DNA of 64,000 nucleotides. Origin: CAWGCA01 sp963820955. GTDB taxonomy: Bacteria; Pseudomonadota; Gammaproteobacteria; Chromatiales; Chromatiaceae. Location: assembly GCA_963820955.1 (NCBI GenBank), contig CAWGCA010000047.1:203521-267520 (forward strand). The letters run 5' to 3'. Positions 44,011 through 53,338 of this stretch are shown here, one piece after another (within the stretch, counting starts at the first letter, position 1; the number at the start of each line of letters is the position of its first letter). Below the pieces are notes generated by a model. The model was given only the letters and a program-made list of their open reading frames with translations, ran no database searches and was not told where the DNA came from. The position numbers were made by a program, and so were the translations under genes.

Positions 44011-44181
44011 GGCCGGCGGTAGTGGCGCCGTAAGGTGTGGTGGCGAACCAAATCGATAGTCGGGCGGATGCCAGGCAGGTCCGATGTCTATTATCCACTG
44101 CTGGTAAGTGCTTTGTAATATAATGAAACGCTCAGGTACCGTGTGTTTTGTGGTGACCATCCGAAACTCAAAGGATTACCG

Positions 44182-45360
44182 GTGTTAAGGAAATTCCATA
44201 CCATCTCAGATCGTAAGATCCGAATCGCGCTTGTCGGTTGTGGCCGGATATCGGGGAAGCATTTTGACTCGGTGGAGAAACACAAGGATCGGGTCGAACT
44301 GGTAGCAGTTTGTGATACCAACCGGGGGCGTCTCGACGACGCGATAGCGAGGACCGGGGCGGAAGGCTTTGATCATCTGGACGATCTACTTGAACAAAGC
44401 AGCGCGGATCTGGTGGTGCTGACCACGCCCAGTGGCCTGCACCCGGACCAAACGGTCTCCATTGCAGAGAGAGGCCGGCATGTGATGACGGAAAAGCCGA
44501 TGGCGACCCGCTGGCAGGATGGCCTGCGTATGGTCCAGGCCTGTGACGATGCGGGCGTCAGGCTGTTCGTGGTCAAGCAGAATCGGCGCAACGCTACGCT
44601 GCAATTGTTGAAGCGTGCGGCGAAGCAGAAGCGTTTCGGTCGGATCTACATGGTGGTGATCAACGTTTTCTGGACCCGGCCTCAGTCTTATTATGACATG
44701 GATGCCTGGCGCGGTACCTGGGAGTTCGATGGCGGCGCGTTGATGAATCAGGCCAGTCACTACGTCGATTTGCTCGACTGGCTGATTGGGCCGATCGAGA
44801 GTGTTCAAGCCTACACAGGCACCTTGGCCAGGGATATCGAGGTGGAAGACACGGCCACCATGAGCGTACGCTGGCGTTCCGGTGCCATGGGCTCGATGAA
44901 CGTCACCATGCTCACTTATCCGAAAAATCTGGAGGGCTCCATCACCATCATCGGGGAGAAGGGTACGGTGCGGGTCGGCGGCGTAGCGGTCAACGAGATC
45001 CAGCACTGGGAATTTGACCAGCCGCACTCCGACGATGCGGCAGTGAAAGAGGCCACCTACGAGACCACATCAGTGTACGGGTTCGGACATCCGCTCTATT
45101 ACGACAACGTGATCAAGACTCTGCGCGGGGAAGCGGAACCGGAAACCGATGGCCGGGAAGGTCTGCGCTCGCTGGAGATGCTGATCGCGGCCTATCTGTC
45201 GGCGCGGGATGGGCGGCGCGTCTCACTGCCGCTGGAGTATTGCAGGATACCGGCATGGCATGTCAGGTACACGAAACCGCCATCGTCGACCCGGGTGCAA
45301 AGATCGGGGACAGCACCCGCATCTGGCACTGGGTACACATCTGCGGCGGGGCGGAGATAG
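44182..45360 (+). CDS. wlbA: Gfo/Idh/MocA oxidoreductase, WlbA/WbpB type (UDP-GlcNAcA 3-dehydrogenase)
   Basis: A 392-residue NAD-dependent oxidoreductase: IRIALVGCGRISGKHF is the nucleotide-binding start, EKPMA carries the key lysine, and GGALMNQASHYVDLLDWLIG the substrate site. WlbA/WbpB oxidise the 3-hydroxyl of UDP-N-acetylglucosaminuronic acid. I chose the GTG at 44182, which has AAAGGA before it; a GTG at 44143 is also in frame. The C-terminal 35 residues look non-conserved and overlap the next gene by about 105 bases, probably a lost stop codon. The UDP-GlcNAc 6-dehydrogenase that feeds it is not in the window. Confidence 0.88.
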   Translation: MLRKFHTISDRKIRIALVGCGRISGKHFDSVEKHKDRVELVAVCDTNRGRLDDAIARTGAEGFDHLDDLLEQSSADLVVLTTPSGLHPDQTVSIAERGRHVMTEKPMATRWQDGLRMVQACDDAGVRLFVVKQNRRNATLQLLKRAAKQKRFGRIYMVVINVFWTRPQSYYDMDAWRGTWEFDGGALMNQASHYVDLLDWLIGPIESVQAYTGTLARDIEVEDTATMSVRWRSGAMGSMNVTMLTYPKNLEGSITIIGEKGTVRVGGVAVNEIQHWEFDQPHSDDAAVKEATYETTSVYGFGHPLYYDNVIKTLRGEAEPETDGREGLRSLEMLIAAYLSARDGRRVSLPLEYCRIPAWHVRYTKPPSSTRVQRSGTAPASGTGYTSAAGRR

Positions 45361-45833
45361 GAGAGTCCTGTTCTCTCGGGCAGAATGTGTTCGTGGGTAA
45401 CCGGGTCCGGATTGGCAATAACGTCAAGATTCAGAACAACGTGTCGGTCTACGACAATGTGACGCTGGAAGACGATGTATTTTGCGGACCGAGCATGGTG
45501 TTTACCAATGTGTACAATCCCCGCGCCGCGGTCTCCAGGAAAGAAGAGTATCGGGATACTCTGGTCAAGCAGGGTGCGACACTGGGGGCCAATTGCACCA
45601 TCGTCTGCGGTGTAACCCTCGGTCGCTACTCGTTTGTTGCTGCCGGTGCGGTGATCAACAAAGACGTGGGGGATTATGCGTTGATGGCCGGAGTGCCTGC
45701 CCGGCAGATCGGCTGGATGAGTGAGTATGGAGAGCGGCTCGATCTTCCCGTTGAAGGCGAGGGGGAAACAGTATGCCCGCATTCGGGTGATATTTACGGA
45801 TTGAGCGGAACCTTGCTGACAAAATTGGGATAG
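45255..45833 (+). CDS. wlbB: UDP-sugar N-acetyltransferase, WlbB/WbpD type
   Basis: A 192-residue left-handed beta-helix acetyltransferase with hexapeptide repeats such as IGESCSLGQNVFVGNRVRIGNNVKIQNNVSV and LGANCTIVCGVTLGRYSFVAAGAVI. WlbB/WbpD acetylate the 3-amino group to give UDP-2,3-diacetamido-2,3-dideoxyglucuronate. CAGGA is 7 bases before the ATG at 45255; TTG at 45240 is possible. It lies inside the extended end of wlbA and just before the aminotransferase, as in the wlb and wbp loci. Confidence 0.9.
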   Translation: MACQVHETAIVDPGAKIGDSTRIWHWVHICGGAEIGESCSLGQNVFVGNRVRIGNNVKIQNNVSVYDNVTLEDDVFCGPSMVFTNVYNPRAAVSRKEEYRDTLVKQGATLGANCTIVCGVTLGRYSFVAAGAVINKDVGDYALMAGVPARQIGWMSEYGERLDLPVEGEGETVCPHSGDIYGLSGTLLTKLG

Positions 45834-45841
45834 TTTCAATC

Positions 45842-46939
45842 ATGCAGTTTATCGACTTAAAGACACAGCAAGATCGGATCAGGGCGTCTATCGAGGCAAA
45901 TATCAGGCGGGTATTGGACCACGGCCGCTACATCATGGGGCCGGAGGTCGCCGAACTTGAGCAGCGGTTGGCCGCTTTTGTCGGCGCTAAACACTGCATC
46001 GGCGTATCATCCGGCACCGACGCCCTGCTGATCGCCATGATGGCGCTGGAGGTGGGACCGGGCGACGAGGTTATCACCACGCCGTTTACCTTCATTGCCA
46101 CCGGTGAGATGATCGCGTTACTGGGCGCACAGCCTGTATTCGTCGATATCGACCCTCGGACCTACAATATCGATCCTGAGCGAATTGAGGCCGCCATCAC
46201 CGCCAGGACCAAGGCAATCATGTCGGTTTCCCTGTACGGCCAGTGCGCCGATTTCGATGCCATCAATGCCATCGCCGACAAGCATGGCCTGCCGGTCATC
46301 GAGGATGGGGCGCAAAGCCTGGGCGCTACCTACAAGGGTCGTCAGTCCTGCGCCCTCTCCACCATCGGTTGCACGTCCTTTTTCCCATCCAAGCCGTTGG
46401 GAGGATACGGCGACGGAGGAGCCTGTTTCACCGATGATGATGCGCTGGCAAAAATCATGCGTGAGATTCGGGTGCATGGCCAGGATCGCCGTTATCACCA
46501 TCCCCGAATCGGGATTAACGGCCGTCTGGATACACTTCAGGCAGCGGTGCTGCTGGCGAAGTTTGAGATCTTTCCGGAAGAGGTCGCACTGCGCGCCGAG
46601 GTGGGTGCAAGATATTCATCGATGATCGAATCAGAGTGCACCGCAATCAAGCCGCCATTTGTCGCTGATCAGAATACCAGCGTGTATGCCCAATATACCA
46701 TCCAGGTGGAAGACCGGGCACGGGTGCAAGCCGTATTGAAAGAAGCTGACATTCCGACTGCGGTGCACTACCCGGTGCCGCTTAACCTGCAACCGGCGCT
46801 GGAAACGGAAGCGTTTGATCTGGTGGTGGCAGAGGAGTTGGCGGGTAAGGTGATCAGTTTGCCGATGCATCCGTACCTGGACTCCGATAATCAAAAGCAG
46901 GTGGTTTCCGTATTGAAAATTTTGCTAACAGATTCCTGA
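45842..46939 (+). CDS. wlbC: DegT/DnrJ-type aminotransferase, WlbC/WbpE type
   Basis: A 365-residue sugar aminotransferase: GVSSGTDALLIAMMAL, VIEDGAQSLGATYKG, and the lysine that binds pyridoxal phosphate in FFPSKPLGGYGDGG. It adds the amino group at C3 of the 3-keto uronic acid made by WlbA. Together with WlbA and WlbB it makes UDP-GlcNAc(3NAc)A. The three genes form a tight block that follows the WbpP-type epimerase. It is the last gene of the higher-GC part of the locus. Confidence 0.9.
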   Translation: MQFIDLKTQQDRIRASIEANIRRVLDHGRYIMGPEVAELEQRLAAFVGAKHCIGVSSGTDALLIAMMALEVGPGDEVITTPFTFIATGEMIALLGAQPVFVDIDPRTYNIDPERIEAAITARTKAIMSVSLYGQCADFDAINAIADKHGLPVIEDGAQSLGATYKGRQSCALSTIGCTSFFPSKPLGGYGDGGACFTDDDALAKIMREIRVHGQDRRYHHPRIGINGRLDTLQAAVLLAKFEIFPEEVALRAEVGARYSSMIESECTAIKPPFVADQNTSVYAQYTIQVEDRARVQAVLKEADIPTAVHYPVPLNLQPALETEAFDLVVAEELAGKVISLPMHPYLDSDNQKQVVSVLKILLTDS

Positions 46940-46955
46940 CGGGCGGTTTGGTCTA

Positions 46956-47945
46956 ATGTTTGACGACAAGGTAGTTTTGATCACAGGCGGGACCGGTTCT
47001 TTTGGGCGGCATTATATCCGGGTGATTCTGAGCCGATACAAACCCAAAAAACTGATTATTTTCTCTCGCGATGAACTCAAGCAGTTCGAAATGGAGCAGG
47101 AGTTCAATGCTTCTTCCATGCGTTATTTTCTCGGTGATGTGCGTGATCAGGAACGCTTGAAGCAGGCTATGAAGGGCGTTGACTATGTCATACATGCAGC
47201 AGCCCTCAAGCAGGTCCCGGCTGCCGAATACAATCCGATGGAATGCATAAAGACCAACGTCCATGGGGCAGAGAACGTTATTCAGGCCGCCATTGAAAAT
47301 GATGTGGAAAAGGTGATGGCTCTTTCAACGGACAAGGCGGCCAATCCCATCAATTTGTATGGTGCTACAAAGCTGGCTTCAGACAAGTTATTTGTGGCGG
47401 CCAACAATATGGCGGGAGGGCATCCCACTCGTTTCTCAGTTGCGCGTTACGGTAATGTGGTTGGGTCACGTGGCTCCGTCGTGCCGTTTTTCAGTAAGTT
47501 GATTACGGAAGGTGCGGACTATCTACCCATTACCCATGTGGAAATGACCCGTTTCTGGATAACTCTTCAGCAGGGTGTTGAATTTGTTCTCAAGAATTTC
47601 GAAAGAATGAAAGGGGGCGAGATCTTTGTACCCAAAATCCCTTCTATGCGGGTAATAGATCTGGCGGAGGCTATGGCGCCCGGATTAAAAACCAGGATTA
47701 TCGGAATTCGACCAGGCGAAAAACTACATGAGATTATGTGCCCGAAGGATGATTCACATCTCACGATCGAGTTTGATGATCATTTTGTTATAGGTCCCAG
47801 TATCACCTTCCATGGAATAAGCAACGACTTTACCGCGAATGCGGCTGGCGAGGCCGGGCGGCCCGTTAAGCAAGGATTCGAATACAATTCGGGAGACAAT
47901 CCGCAATTTCTCTCTGTCGGTGAACTGAAAAACTACGGGATTTAG
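46956..47945 (+). CDS. pseB: UDP-N-acetylglucosamine 4,6-dehydratase (inverting), PseB
   Basis: A 329-residue short-chain dehydrogenase: VLITGGTGSFGRHYI, LSTDKAANPINLYGATK (active-site D-K and Y-x3-K) and GIRPGEKLHEIM. PseB removes water from UDP-GlcNAc and inverts C5, the first step to pseudaminic acid. It heads the pseudaminic-acid block. AT content rises from here on. Confidence 0.93.
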   Translation: MFDDKVVLITGGTGSFGRHYIRVILSRYKPKKLIIFSRDELKQFEMEQEFNASSMRYFLGDVRDQERLKQAMKGVDYVIHAAALKQVPAAEYNPMECIKTNVHGAENVIQAAIENDVEKVMALSTDKAANPINLYGATKLASDKLFVAANNMAGGHPTRFSVARYGNVVGSRGSVVPFFSKLITEGADYLPITHVEMTRFWITLQQGVEFVLKNFERMKGGEIFVPKIPSMRVIDLAEAMAPGLKTRIIGIRPGEKLHEIMCPKDDSHLTIEFDDHFVIGPSITFHGISNDFTANAAGEAGRPVKQGFEYNSGDNPQFLSVGELKNYGI

Positions 47946-47992
47946 ATTGTCAGATACATATCGATAAATTATTGTTCGTAAGGAGGAAAGCT

Positions 47993-48610
47993 ATGTACGG
48001 CACGGAGCAGGAAGAATTCTGGGCCAGCGATTTTGGTGATGACTATATCGATCGCAATCGCGGCACCCAGGTTGTTGCGGCAAATACTGCGCTTTTTTCA
48101 AAAATCCTGTCCAACACTGGAAGCGTGGCATCTGTCCTCGAGTTTGGGTGCAACATAGGCTTAAACCTTCGCGCGTTGCGCTGTCTGTTACCTGACACTA
48201 GGCTGCATGGAATAGAGATCAACAGAAAGGCAGTTGAAGAATTAAGAAAGTGGGGTGAGACGCAGGTAACGGAAGGTTCTATTCTTGAGGTCGATTTGAA
48301 AGAGACTTTTGATCTCACCTTGATTAAGGGTGTTCTAATTCATATAAATCCTCAACGCCTGGAAGACATTTATCGAAGGCTCTATGAATATTCAAATAGC
48401 TATATTTGTCTTGCCGAATACTATAATCCCACGCCAGTAGAAGTCACCTACAGGGGGCATGCGGGACGTCTTTTTAAAAGAGACTTTGCAGGGGAGATGA
48501 TGGATATGTTTTCGACCCTCGAGCTTGTGAACTATGGTTTTACCTACCATCGCGACCCCCATTTTCCGCAAGACGATATCACCTGGTTTTTGATGAAAAA
48601 GAGCGGATGA
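47993..48610 (+). CDS. Pseudaminic acid biosynthesis-associated methylase
   Basis: A 205-residue SAM-dependent methyltransferase: EQEEFWASDFGDDYIDRNRG is the hallmark start of the methylase family found in pse loci, and EFGCNIGLNLRAL is the SAM-binding loop. AAGGAGG lies 5 bases before the ATG at 47993, which is preferred to a TTG at 47972. Its stop overlaps the pseC start (ATGA). Which atom is methylated is not known. Confidence 0.88.
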   Translation: MYGTEQEEFWASDFGDDYIDRNRGTQVVAANTALFSKILSNTGSVASVLEFGCNIGLNLRALRCLLPDTRLHGIEINRKAVEELRKWGETQVTEGSILEVDLKETFDLTLIKGVLIHINPQRLEDIYRRLYEYSNSYICLAEYYNPTPVEVTYRGHAGRLFKRDFAGEMMDMFSTLELVNYGFTYHRDPHFPQDDITWFLMKKSG

Positions 48611-49773
48611 TTCCCTACGGCCAACAATCAATTTCTGAAGAAGACATACAAGCTGTTGTCGATGTGCTGCGCTCAGGAACACTGACGCAGGGGCCAGCTA
48701 TATCAGCTTTTGAAAACGCTGTTTGCTCATATACGGGGGTTTTGCATGGTGTCGCAGTCAACAGCGGTACTGCGGCGTTGCATATCGCATGCCGTGCGTT
48801 GGGATTAGGCCCAGGTGATAAGTTGTGGACCACGCCCATCACCTTTGTGGCAAGCGCAAATTGCGCCCTCTACTGTGGGGCAGAGGTTGATTTTGTAGAT
48901 ATAGATCCACGTACCTGGAATCTAAGCCTCAATTCGCTCGAGCAGAAACTTGAACAAGCCGAGCGGTCTGGGGAACTACCTAAGATTGTAGTTCCGGTCC
49001 ATCTGTGCGGCTTACCTTGCGACATGGAGGCGATAAGTATTCTTTCGAAGAGATATGGCTTCCACATTGTTGAAGATGCCTGTCACGCCATCGGCGGGAA
49101 CTTCAAGGGCGAACCGATAGGCAACTGCCGCTATTCTGACGTTACGGTATTCAGCTTTCATCCGGTCAAAAACATCGCTACCGGGGAAGGCGGCATGGCG
49201 GTTACCAACCGCGAAGATGTGGCTGAAAAAATGAAATTGTTGCGCAGTCACGGAATTACCCGTGATCCAGATCAAATGACCCATGAACCAGATGGTCCTT
49301 GGTATTATCAGCAAATAGGGCTCGGCTACAACTATCGTATGACTGATATACAGGCTGCCCTGGGCGTAAGCCAGCTCAAGCGTTTGGATAGGTTTATCGG
49401 TCGCCGGCACGAACTAGCCAACAGATATAATAAGCTATTTTCTGATTTACCAGTACAGCTCCAGTATCATCCGAAAGGGTATTATTCCGGCATGCACCTG
49501 TACGTAGTCAGACTGCAGCTAGAGAGGATGGAAAAAACGCATCGAGAAGTTTTCGAAAAACTACGTGAGTCTGGAATTGGCGTTAACCTGCATTATATTC
49601 CGATACATTATCAGCCCTGGTATCAGGCAATGGGTTTCACCAAGGGCATATTCCCGCAGGCAGAGAGCTACTACCAAGGCGCGATCAGTCTGCCTCTTTT
49701 TCCTGATCTTAGAGATGAACAGTGCGATACGATTGTGGATTCGTTTCGTCGAATCGTAAAAAATGATTTTTAG
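48607..49773 (+). CDS. pseC: UDP-4-amino-4,6-dideoxy-N-acetyl-beta-L-altrosamine aminotransferase, PseC
   Basis: A 388-residue DegT-family aminotransferase: begins MIPYGQQSISEEDIQAVVDVL, has VNSGTAALHIACRALGLGPGD and the pyridoxal lysine in FHPVKNIATGEGG. PseC transfers an amino group to the PseB product. It overlaps the methylase stop by 4 bases, and the next gene lies 22 bases on. Confidence 0.92.
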   Translation: MIPYGQQSISEEDIQAVVDVLRSGTLTQGPAISAFENAVCSYTGVLHGVAVNSGTAALHIACRALGLGPGDKLWTTPITFVASANCALYCGAEVDFVDIDPRTWNLSLNSLEQKLEQAERSGELPKIVVPVHLCGLPCDMEAISILSKRYGFHIVEDACHAIGGNFKGEPIGNCRYSDVTVFSFHPVKNIATGEGGMAVTNREDVAEKMKLLRSHGITRDPDQMTHEPDGPWYYQQIGLGYNYRMTDIQAALGVSQLKRLDRFIGRRHELANRYNKLFSDLPVQLQYHPKGYYSGMHLYVVRLQLERMEKTHREVFEKLRESGIGVNLHYIPIHYQPWYQAMGFTKGIFPQAESYYQGAISLPLFPDLRDEQCDTIVDSFRRIVKNDF

Positions 49774-49795
49774 GGCATAACATTGGGAAAATTAG

Positions 49796-50863
49796 ATGTT
49801 CCATATTGGAGATAGACTGATCGGTGACGGTCAGCCCTGCTATATAACATTTGAGATCGGCCCGACGCATAGCGGGCTCGAGTCGGCCAAACGACTGGTC
49901 AGACATGCAGCTGAAGCGGGTGGAGATGCAGTCAAGTTTCAGATATTGGATCCGAATCGACTTGTGGCCGACAAAAAGCAGCTGTTTTCGTATGGGGTAC
50001 TCAAGAATCGGGAGACCGGCGAGGTTGAAGTAGTCGCCGAGCCTTTGTATGACATTCTTGTGCGCAGGAGTATGCCGCCAGAAGATTGGCGGGAATTAAA
50101 AGCATTCTCAGATAGTTTGGGTTTGGCGTTTTTTGCGACAGTCGGATTTGACGATGAAGTTAACTTGCTCGAAGAACTCGGCTGCCATTCGATAAAGATT
50201 GCCTCTGCCGATGTAAATCACTTTCCTTTGCTGCGGCGGGCAGCTCGCAGCGGGATGTGTCTTCAACTGGATACGGGTATGGCTTCACTTGGAGAAATCG
50301 AGGCTGCAGTAGACGTTATCCGCGCAGAGGGCAATGACAATATCATCATTCATCAGTGTCCATCAGGCTATCCTGCAAGGCTTGAAAGCATCAATCTGAA
50401 CATCATACCAACTTTGAAACAGATGTTTCCTTATCCAATCGCCTATTCTGATCACACCCCGGGAGCAGAGATGGATATCGCTGCCCTGGCTCTAGGCGCC
50501 AATCTTGTAGAGAAAACCATCACAGAAGATCGTATGACACCTAGTGTCGAACATGTTATGTCGTTGGAACCAAATGACATGAGGGCTTTCGTGCAAACCA
50601 TACGGGATGTCGAAATTGGGCTTGGGTCGAAACGACGTGTTCTACACGAAGAAGAAAGAAAAAAAAGAGATGATATTCGACGGAGCGTTTTTCTAAAACA
50701 GAATGCTAAGGCCGGCACTCGACTTGGGGATTGTATTGTTGAATTCCGCAGGCCCGGATTCGGTATTCCTCCAGACCGTTACGACGAGCTGAAATACGCT
50801 TATATAAAAGCGGACTTGGAAGCAGGGCACAGATTAAAACTAGCGGACCTTTTCTGGAGTTGA
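49796..50863 (+). CDS. Divergent NeuB-family nonulosonic acid synthase paralogue
   Basis: A 355-residue protein with the NeuB barrel (FEIGPTHSGLESAKRLVRHAAEAGGDAVKFQ, IKIASADVNHFPLL, AYSDHTPGAEMDIAAL) and a C-terminal antifreeze-like domain (RRSVFLKQNAKAGTRLG). NeuB-type enzymes condense a six-carbon sugar with phosphoenolpyruvate. Where PseI has R-D-E-K-G-P-D-S-E-F-SLEP, this has R-M-T-P-S-V-E-H-V-M-SLEP, so the substrate pocket may differ. It is the first of two such genes in the block. Its TGA overlaps the next ATG by one base. Confidence 0.75.
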   Translation: MFHIGDRLIGDGQPCYITFEIGPTHSGLESAKRLVRHAAEAGGDAVKFQILDPNRLVADKKQLFSYGVLKNRETGEVEVVAEPLYDILVRRSMPPEDWRELKAFSDSLGLAFFATVGFDDEVNLLEELGCHSIKIASADVNHFPLLRRAARSGMCLQLDTGMASLGEIEAAVDVIRAEGNDNIIIHQCPSGYPARLESINLNIIPTLKQMFPYPIAYSDHTPGAEMDIAALALGANLVEKTITEDRMTPSVEHVMSLEPNDMRAFVQTIRDVEIGLGSKRRVLHEEERKKRDDIRRSVFLKQNAKAGTRLGDCIVEFRRPGFGIPPDRYDELKYAYIKADLEAGHRLKLADLFWS

Positions 50864-51564
50864 TGAACACGGGCGTGAAACAGATAGCGATTATTCCAGC
50901 GAGAGGGGGATCTAAACGATTAAAAAGAAAGAATATACTTCCTATATGTGGTAAGCCTATGCTCTCTTACCCGATTAATACTGCACTGAAAAGCGGACTG
51001 TTTGATGAGGTGGTAGTTTCCACAGAGGATGATGAGATCGCACAAGCTGCCACAGATGCAGGTGCGGCCACAATACGCAGGCCGGACAAATTGGCACAGG
51101 ATCGATCAACAGTTGTTCAGGTCTGTAGTCATATTTTGTCGTTGCCAGAATACGATAAGGTTGAATCCTTCTGCTGTATCTACCCAACCGCAATATTAAT
51201 TACATCACAAGACCTGCTGGATTCACGAAAGCTTATGGATGAGCAACCTGGCGCAGATTTTGTTATGGGGGTTTCTCATTACAACTATCATCCAGTACAA
51301 GCGCTCTCAGAACATAACGGTTTTCTAAGATCAATGTGGCCGGAGTACCAGGGAGTGCAGTCTCAGTTTTACCCGGATCTGGTTGTCAGTAATGGGACGT
51401 TTTACTGGGCGGCAAAAAAGGTCTTTGTGACGGCGCCAAGTTTCTATGGCAAGCGGTTGAGAGGATTTTTGATACCGCCGAACAGAGCGGTGGATATAGA
51501 TACGCTTGAGGATTATGAAAAAGCGAAATCGTTACTTTCCGATCCATCTTCTATGGTTGTTTAA
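50863..51564 (+). CDS. pseF: Pseudaminic acid cytidylyltransferase, PseF
   Basis: A 233-residue CMP-sugar synthetase: IAIIPARGGSKRLKRKN is the CTP-binding start, and NGTFYWAAKKVF and AVDIDTLEDY are conserved later parts. It joins CMP to pseudaminic acid before transfer. The ATG at 50863 lies inside the stop of the previous gene (TGATG). Confidence 0.92.
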   Translation: MNTGVKQIAIIPARGGSKRLKRKNILPICGKPMLSYPINTALKSGLFDEVVVSTEDDEIAQAATDAGAATIRRPDKLAQDRSTVVQVCSHILSLPEYDKVESFCCIYPTAILITSQDLLDSRKLMDEQPGADFVMGVSHYNYHPVQALSEHNGFLRSMWPEYQGVQSQFYPDLVVSNGTFYWAAKKVFVTAPSFYGKRLRGFLIPPNRAVDIDTLEDYEKAKSLLSDPSSMVV

Positions 51565-51566
51565 CA

Positions 51567-52667
51567 GTGTTAATCGCATTTCGTGCAGATGCCTCCATCG
51601 CTATGGGTAATGGACATGTCATGCGATGCCTCACTCTTGCTGATGAACTGAAAAAGTCTGGTTCAGAAGTATTGTTCATCACCAGAGCACACAAGGGACA
51701 CCTCGCGGAGGCGATAAAAAGCCACGGTTACGAGGTCCGATTGCTGCAAGAGCCGGCGCCTGGGTTTCGATCTTTGAGCGGCAATACATCCCATGCGGAA
51801 TGGTTAGGCGTAGGTTGGGAACAGGATGCAGCGGAAACTATCCAGGCCTTTCACAAAAAAAAACCAGATTGGTTGGTGGTAGACCACTACGCACTTGATG
51901 TTAAATGGCATAAGGCCATGCGAAATTCGGTCCGGAATATTCTAGTTATTGATGATCTCGCGGACCGTAAGCTGGACTGTGAGTTGCTGTTGGATCAAAC
52001 ATTCGGGAGGGAGGCCGGCGATTATCTGCGTCTAGTTCCAGAGAACTGCTTAAAGTTGCTGGGTACCCGATACGCACTACTGAGACCAGAGTTTTCAGAA
52101 CTTAGATCACAGGCCGTAGCAAAAAGGAAGCGGTTTGACGTCGTTCGGCATGTTCTTGTTAGCATGGGTGGGACAGATCCAGCTAATGTCACTTCTACGG
52201 TGTTACGAGGACTGGCAAAAGTTCGTTTCCATACACCACTTCAGGTAGAGGTTGTACTTGGATCTAAGGCGCCTCATTTAGAGGATATCCGGCAACAATC
52301 GAATGATCACCCATTCAATGTTACTGTTTCCATTGATGTAAAAGATATGGGAAAACGTATGTTGAATTCAGATCTTGCGATTGGGGCAGGAGGAACGACA
52401 TCTTGGGAGCGGTGTTGCCTAGGGCTCCCAACCTTGACGATATCAATAGCAGAAAATCAAGATAATATTATAAAAAACATTGTGAAATTCGGTGCATCAA
52501 TACAAATTGGCGATTCCAAGCGGATTTCAGATTCAGATATTAAAAATGCAGTTCAAAATCTTTGTGAAGATGAGGTATCTATGATTGAACTCTCCAATCG
52601 TTGCTTTCAGATCGTCGACGGTTTTGGTTTGGGCCGGGTAGCAAAATGTATGGAAGATTTGTTGTGA
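51567..52667 (+). CDS. pseG: UDP-2,4-diacetamido-trideoxy-altropyranose hydrolase, PseG
   Basis: A 366-residue GT-B-fold hydrolase: MLIAFRADASIAMGNGHVMRCLTLADEL is the family start and VLVSMGGTDPANVT and GAGGTTSWERCCLGLPTLT are in the C-terminal half. It removes UDP from the diamino sugar. The start codon is GTG two bases after pseF ends. Its stop overlaps the next start (GTGA). Confidence 0.92.
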   Translation: MLIAFRADASIAMGNGHVMRCLTLADELKKSGSEVLFITRAHKGHLAEAIKSHGYEVRLLQEPAPGFRSLSGNTSHAEWLGVGWEQDAAETIQAFHKKKPDWLVVDHYALDVKWHKAMRNSVRNILVIDDLADRKLDCELLLDQTFGREAGDYLRLVPENCLKLLGTRYALLRPEFSELRSQAVAKRKRFDVVRHVLVSMGGTDPANVTSTVLRGLAKVRFHTPLQVEVVLGSKAPHLEDIRQQSNDHPFNVTVSIDVKDMGKRMLNSDLAIGAGGTTSWERCCLGLPTLTISIAENQDNIIKNIVKFGASIQIGDSKRISDSDIKNAVQNLCEDEVSMIELSNRCFQIVDGFGLGRVAKCMEDLL

Positions 52668-53338
52668 AATTAACAGTTCTTTATTCCAGTACTGAACATC
52701 CAGTATACCCATGGCTTGTCCGATGGCAAAAAGCACACAAAGATGTTCACGATATTGAGCTTGTTAGTTCAACAAGGGATGTCAGTGGCGGAGAAATTCT
52801 TTTTTTAATTTCGTTTCACGAAATTGTCAGTGTGGCTGTGCGTGAGAGATATTCCAAAACACTTGTTGTTCACGCCAGTGATCTTCCCCATGGCCGTGGT
52901 TGGTCGCCTCATATCTGGCAAATTCTAAAGGGTAGTAATGATATCACCGTAACCTTATTGGAAGCGGAAGATAAGATAGACAGTGGGGCTATATGGCGGA
53001 AGGAATGCATGCAGTTGGAGGGGCACGAATTGGTCGATGAAATAAATGAAAAGTTATTTAATATAGAGCTTGGACTGATGGATTTCGCTGTTGATAACTG
53101 TTCCTCTATCACGCCCCAGTACCAGGATGATAGCCAGGCTAGCTATTATTCGAAAAGATTGCCTTGTGACTCTCGATTGAATCCGTATAAAACCATAGCA
53201 GAGCAGTTTGAGTTGCTTCGGGTATCAGACCCGCGGCGTTTCCCAGCATTTATCGACTATCGTGGATATAGATACAAATTAACTATCGAAAAAATAGACA
53301 AGATTGAGGATAGAAGTAACAAAGGTGCGAGTGAATGA
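52664..53338 (+). CDS. Formyltransferase-family protein in the pseudaminic acid block
   Basis: A 224-residue protein of the methionyl-tRNA/sugar formyltransferase family: VVHASDLPHGRGWSPHIWQIL and DSGAIWRKECMQLEGHELVDE fit the H-x-S-x-L-P and D-x-G motifs. It has no tRNA-binding domain, so a sugar amine is the probable substrate. It stands between pseG and pseI, where an N-acetyltransferase (PseH) is expected and is missing. GTG at 52664 overlaps the pseG stop by 4 bases; a longer start at 52646 is less likely. Confidence 0.8.
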   Translation: MKLTVLYSSTEHPVYPWLVRWQKAHKDVHDIELVSSTRDVSGGEILFLISFHEIVSVAVRERYSKTLVVHASDLPHGRGWSPHIWQILKGSNDITVTLLEAEDKIDSGAIWRKECMQLEGHELVDEINEKLFNIELGLMDFAVDNCSSITPQYQDDSQASYYSKRLPCDSRLNPYKTIAEQFELLRVSDPRRFPAFIDYRGYRYKLTIEKIDKIEDRSNKGASE

